In this document: positions 62,411-64,000 of the stretch, one piece after another | Numbering within the stretch: position 1 is the stretch's first letter | Layout: every line of letters starts with the position of its first letter | NCBI RefSeq assembly: GCF_016907535.1 | Contig: NZ_JAFBCF010000001.1 | Coordinates: 682,001 to 746,000 of the forward strand | Length of the DNA stretch: 64,000 nucleotides | Reading direction: 5' to 3' | Origin: Microlunatus panaciterrae | Lineage (GTDB): Bacteria; Actinomycetota; Actinomycetes; Propionibacteriales; Propionibacteriaceae | The notes under the pieces: generated by a model | Database searches by the model: none | Seen by the model: only the letters and a program-made list of their open reading frames with translations | Told to the model about the DNA's origin: nothing | Position numbers and translations under genes: made by a program

Positions 62411-62604
62411 GCGTCGTCGGTGTCGCGGTCATTCTCGGCGTGATTGTGGCGGTGCTGGTGCGGATGAAGGTCGCCCGCCTGTCGGTGGTGATCGTCTGTG
62501 TGCTGTTCGGCCTGGTGCTGGGTGTGACACCGATCGGCGACGGCTTGAACCAGGCGTTGGCGTCGTTGGGTGGTTGGACCTCCCGCCAACTCCGGGCGCT
62601 GTGA
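62407..62604 (+). CDS. Small membrane protein (SpdB/SpdD-like position)
   Basis: 65 residues with two hydrophobic helices (about 2-20 and 26-45). Starts inside the stop of the previous gene (ATGA) and ends overlapping the translocase start (TGATG). In AICEs, small membrane Spd proteins sit at this place and help plasmid spread; homology itself is not shown. Confidence 0.7.
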   Translation: MSVVGVAVILGVIVAVLVRMKVARLSVVIVCVLFGLVLGVTPIGDGLNQALASLGGWTSRQLRAL

Positions 62605-64000
62605 TGGCGCTGTCACAGGTTCGCGCCGACGCACCCCTCCGCGTCAGCCCACAGCCGGTCCGGGTCGCGGTGTGGGCGGTTGTGCTCGCCTGGCTGGCCC
62701 GCCGGCTGTGGCGGCTCCTGGTGCTCATCGCCAGATGCCCCGCCGCTCTGCTGGGCCTGTCCGTCGTCGTGGTCGGGATCGTGGCCTGGCAGGTCCTGGG
62801 TCTCGCGCTGCTGCTGGGCATCCTCGGCACCGTACTGCTGGTGCTGCTGGGGTGGCGGCTGCGCTGGCCCGACGGGTTCCACCGGGGCGTGTCTGGCCCG
62901 GTCCGGGGCTGGCTGCGCGGTGGCTGGGTGTATCGGCGGCGGTGGACGACCGCGATGGACACCGCAGGGTTGACCGTCACCCGGAACGGCACCACCTATG
63001 TGCCGCCGCTGCTGAGGGCCCGCTCGACCTCGTCGGTGGACCGGGTGACGGTGCGGATGATCCCCGGTCAGACGCTGGAGGACTACGCGGCCGTGTCAGA
63101 CCGGCTGGCGCAGACGTTCGGCACCACCGACTGCCGCACCCGGTCTGTGCCGTCGAAGCCGCATCTGGTGGAGCTGTGGCTGCTGGTCTGTGACCCGCTC
63201 ACGGCACTGGTCAACCCGTTCCCCGCCGACCGGGCCGGCCTCGATGCTGGTCTGCCGGTCGCCCGAGCCGAGGACGGCAGCACCTGGCGGCTACGAATCG
63301 TCGGGAACCACATCCTCATCGTCGGCGCGACCGGTGCAGGGAAGGGCTCGGTGCTGTGGTCCATCGTCACCGGCCTCACCCCGTCGATCGCGAATGGTGT
63401 GGTGAAGGTGTGGGCGGTCGACCCTAAGGGCGGCATGGAACTCGCCCCCGGCCGGCACCTGTTCGACCGGTTCGCCCACGGCGACAGCACCGACCAAGCC
63501 GGCTACGAGGCCGGGTTCGCGGACATTCTCGAGGACGCCGTGGGGGTGATGCGGTCCCGGCAGGACCGCCTCCGCGGCATCACCCGGCTCCACACCCCCT
63601 CGACCGATGAGCCGCTGATCGTGGTGATCGTCGACGAGCTGGCCGCACTCACCGGCTGGGTGGCCGACCGGACGGCGAAGAAGCGGATCGAGTCCGCCCT
63701 CGGGCTGCTGCTGTCCCAGGGCCGCGCCGTCGGTGTCGTCGTCATCGGAGCGGTGCAGGACCCCCGCAAGGACGTGCTGCCGATGCGGGACCTGTTCCCC
63801 ACCCGCATCGCCCTGAGGTTGAACGAGGCCGAACAGGTCGCGCTGGTCCTCGGCCCCGGCGCCCGCAACCGCGGCGCCCGGTGTGACCTGATCCCCGACA
63901 GCCTACCCGGCGTCGGCTACGTCACCGTCGAGGGCATCGCCGAGCCGGTCCGGGTCCGGTTCTCCCACATCACCGACAACACGATCACCACCCTCGGCCA
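62604..64000 (+). CDS. FtsK/SpoIIIE-type DNA translocase (TraB/TraSA-like), cut by window end
   Basis: At least 465 residues, still open at the window end. Two N-terminal membrane helices (about 20-85), a linker domain, then the FtsK ATPase: Walker A GATGAGKGS (about 240) and Walker B LIVVIVDELAAL (about 340), then QDPRKDVLPMRDLFPTRIAL. It drives double-stranded DNA transfer between mycelia/cells. Begins at the ATG at 62,604, overlapping the previous stop. Confidence 0.9.
   Translation, partial: MALSQVRADAPLRVSPQPVRVAVWAVVLAWLARRLWRLLVLIARCPAALLGLSVVVVGIVAWQVLGLALLLGILGTVLLVLLGWRLRWPDGFHRGVSGPVRGWLRGGWVYRRRWTTAMDTAGLTVTRNGTTYVPPLLRARSTSSVDRVTVRMIPGQTLEDYAAVSDRLAQTFGTTDCRTRSVPSKPHLVELWLLVCDPLTALVNPFPADRAGLDAGLPVARAEDGSTWRLRIVGNHILIVGATGAGKGSVLWSIVTGLTPSIANGVVKVWAVDPKGGMELAPGRHLFDRFAHGDSTDQAGYEAGFADILEDAVGVMRSRQDRLRGITRLHTPSTDEPLIVVIVDELAALTGWVADRTAKKRIESALGLLLSQGRAVGVVVIGAVQDPRKDVLPMRDLFPTRIALRLNEAEQVALVLGPGARNRGARCDLIPDSLPGVGYVTVEGIAEPVRVRFSHITDNTITTLG

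Larger units (their letters stand above)
50008..64000. mobile_element. Actinomycete integrative and conjugative element (AICE), right part beyond window
   Basis: The left limit is a 3' fragment of a tRNA gene. The content from there on is typical of an AICE: Nudix hydrolase, XRE/TPR regulator, small conserved genes and an FtsK/TraB-type translocase. The tRNA fragment runs on the minus strand with its 3' end at the left, so the intact tRNA, xis and int should lie to the right, beyond the window. The cargo is a defence island (restriction remnant, retron, HEPN, NLR/amyloid pair). Confidence 0.75.

Overview
The window is high-GC DNA with dense, often overlapping genes, GTG/TTG starts, IclR, CsoR and ANTAR regulators, two sugar ABC systems without an ATPase gene, and a conjugative module built on an FtsK-type translocase. 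This fits an actinobacterium. A Propionibacteriaceae-like soil organism is my guess from general gene content and cannot be proven here.

Positions 1-49,950 look like ordinary, metabolically versatile chromosome. (a) 1-10,800: a sugar-acid/alpha-galactoside catabolic locus. One strand carries two ABC permeases, a binding protein, a zinc dehydrogenase and a GH36 alpha-galactosidase. Divergent from it are an IclR regulator, an enolase-superfamily sugar-acid dehydratase and a mutarotase-fold protein. A palindrome lies between the two arms. (b) 10,800-16,850: stress and low-energy genes (CDGSH protein plus iron-containing redox enzyme, SRPBCC protein, flavin split-barrel protein, tandem universal stress protein, carbamate kinase plus ornithine carbamoyltransferase). 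(c) 16,970-20,390: a flavin-based transmembrane electron-transfer operon (ferric-reductase-like protein, FMN-binding protein, ApbE), then a DUF302 gene and a CsoR-family gene behind a CsoR-type operator. (d) 20,440-31,000: a double DcrB-like protein, a second ABC system with a frameshifted polyol dehydrogenase, a GH13 enzyme, a PAP2 phosphatase and a TreT-like glycosyltransferase. (e) 31,050-49,834: a b6-type cytochrome b operon whose last gene runs antisense through arfB, an esterase, a RemA-like protein, several oxidoreductases with regulators, two MFS transporters, a GAF-ANTAR regulator, an APH-fold kinase, and DinB and YCII proteins.

At about 50,008-50,050 lies the 3' part, and only the 3' part, of a tRNA gene with a CAU anticodon. 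From there to the end of the window the content is that of an actinomycete integrative and conjugative element (AICE). Its transfer end has a Nudix hydrolase, an XRE regulator, three small conserved genes and an FtsK/TraB-type translocase cut by the window end. Integrase, replication genes and the intact tRNA should lie beyond position 64,000.

Between attachment site and transfer genes the element carries a defence island: a collapsed type ISP restriction-modification gene; a retron candidate (DUF3800-like protein plus a reverse transcriptase with the NAxxH, YADD and VTG motifs); a HEPN/zinc-ribbon protein; an ISL3 transposase remnant; and a translationally coupled two-gene system. In that pair a small helical effector ends in a short amyloid-like motif, and the next gene, an NB-ARC/TPR NLR-like ATPase, begins with nearly the same motif. 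The NLR ends in 14 near-identical 126-bp TPR repeats that differ at only seven codon positions, as expected of a rapidly diversifying sensor. This pair and the retron are the most interesting systems in the window. A second new observation is a pair of stem-loops inside the island with an identical 21-nt loop but different, fully compensated stems.
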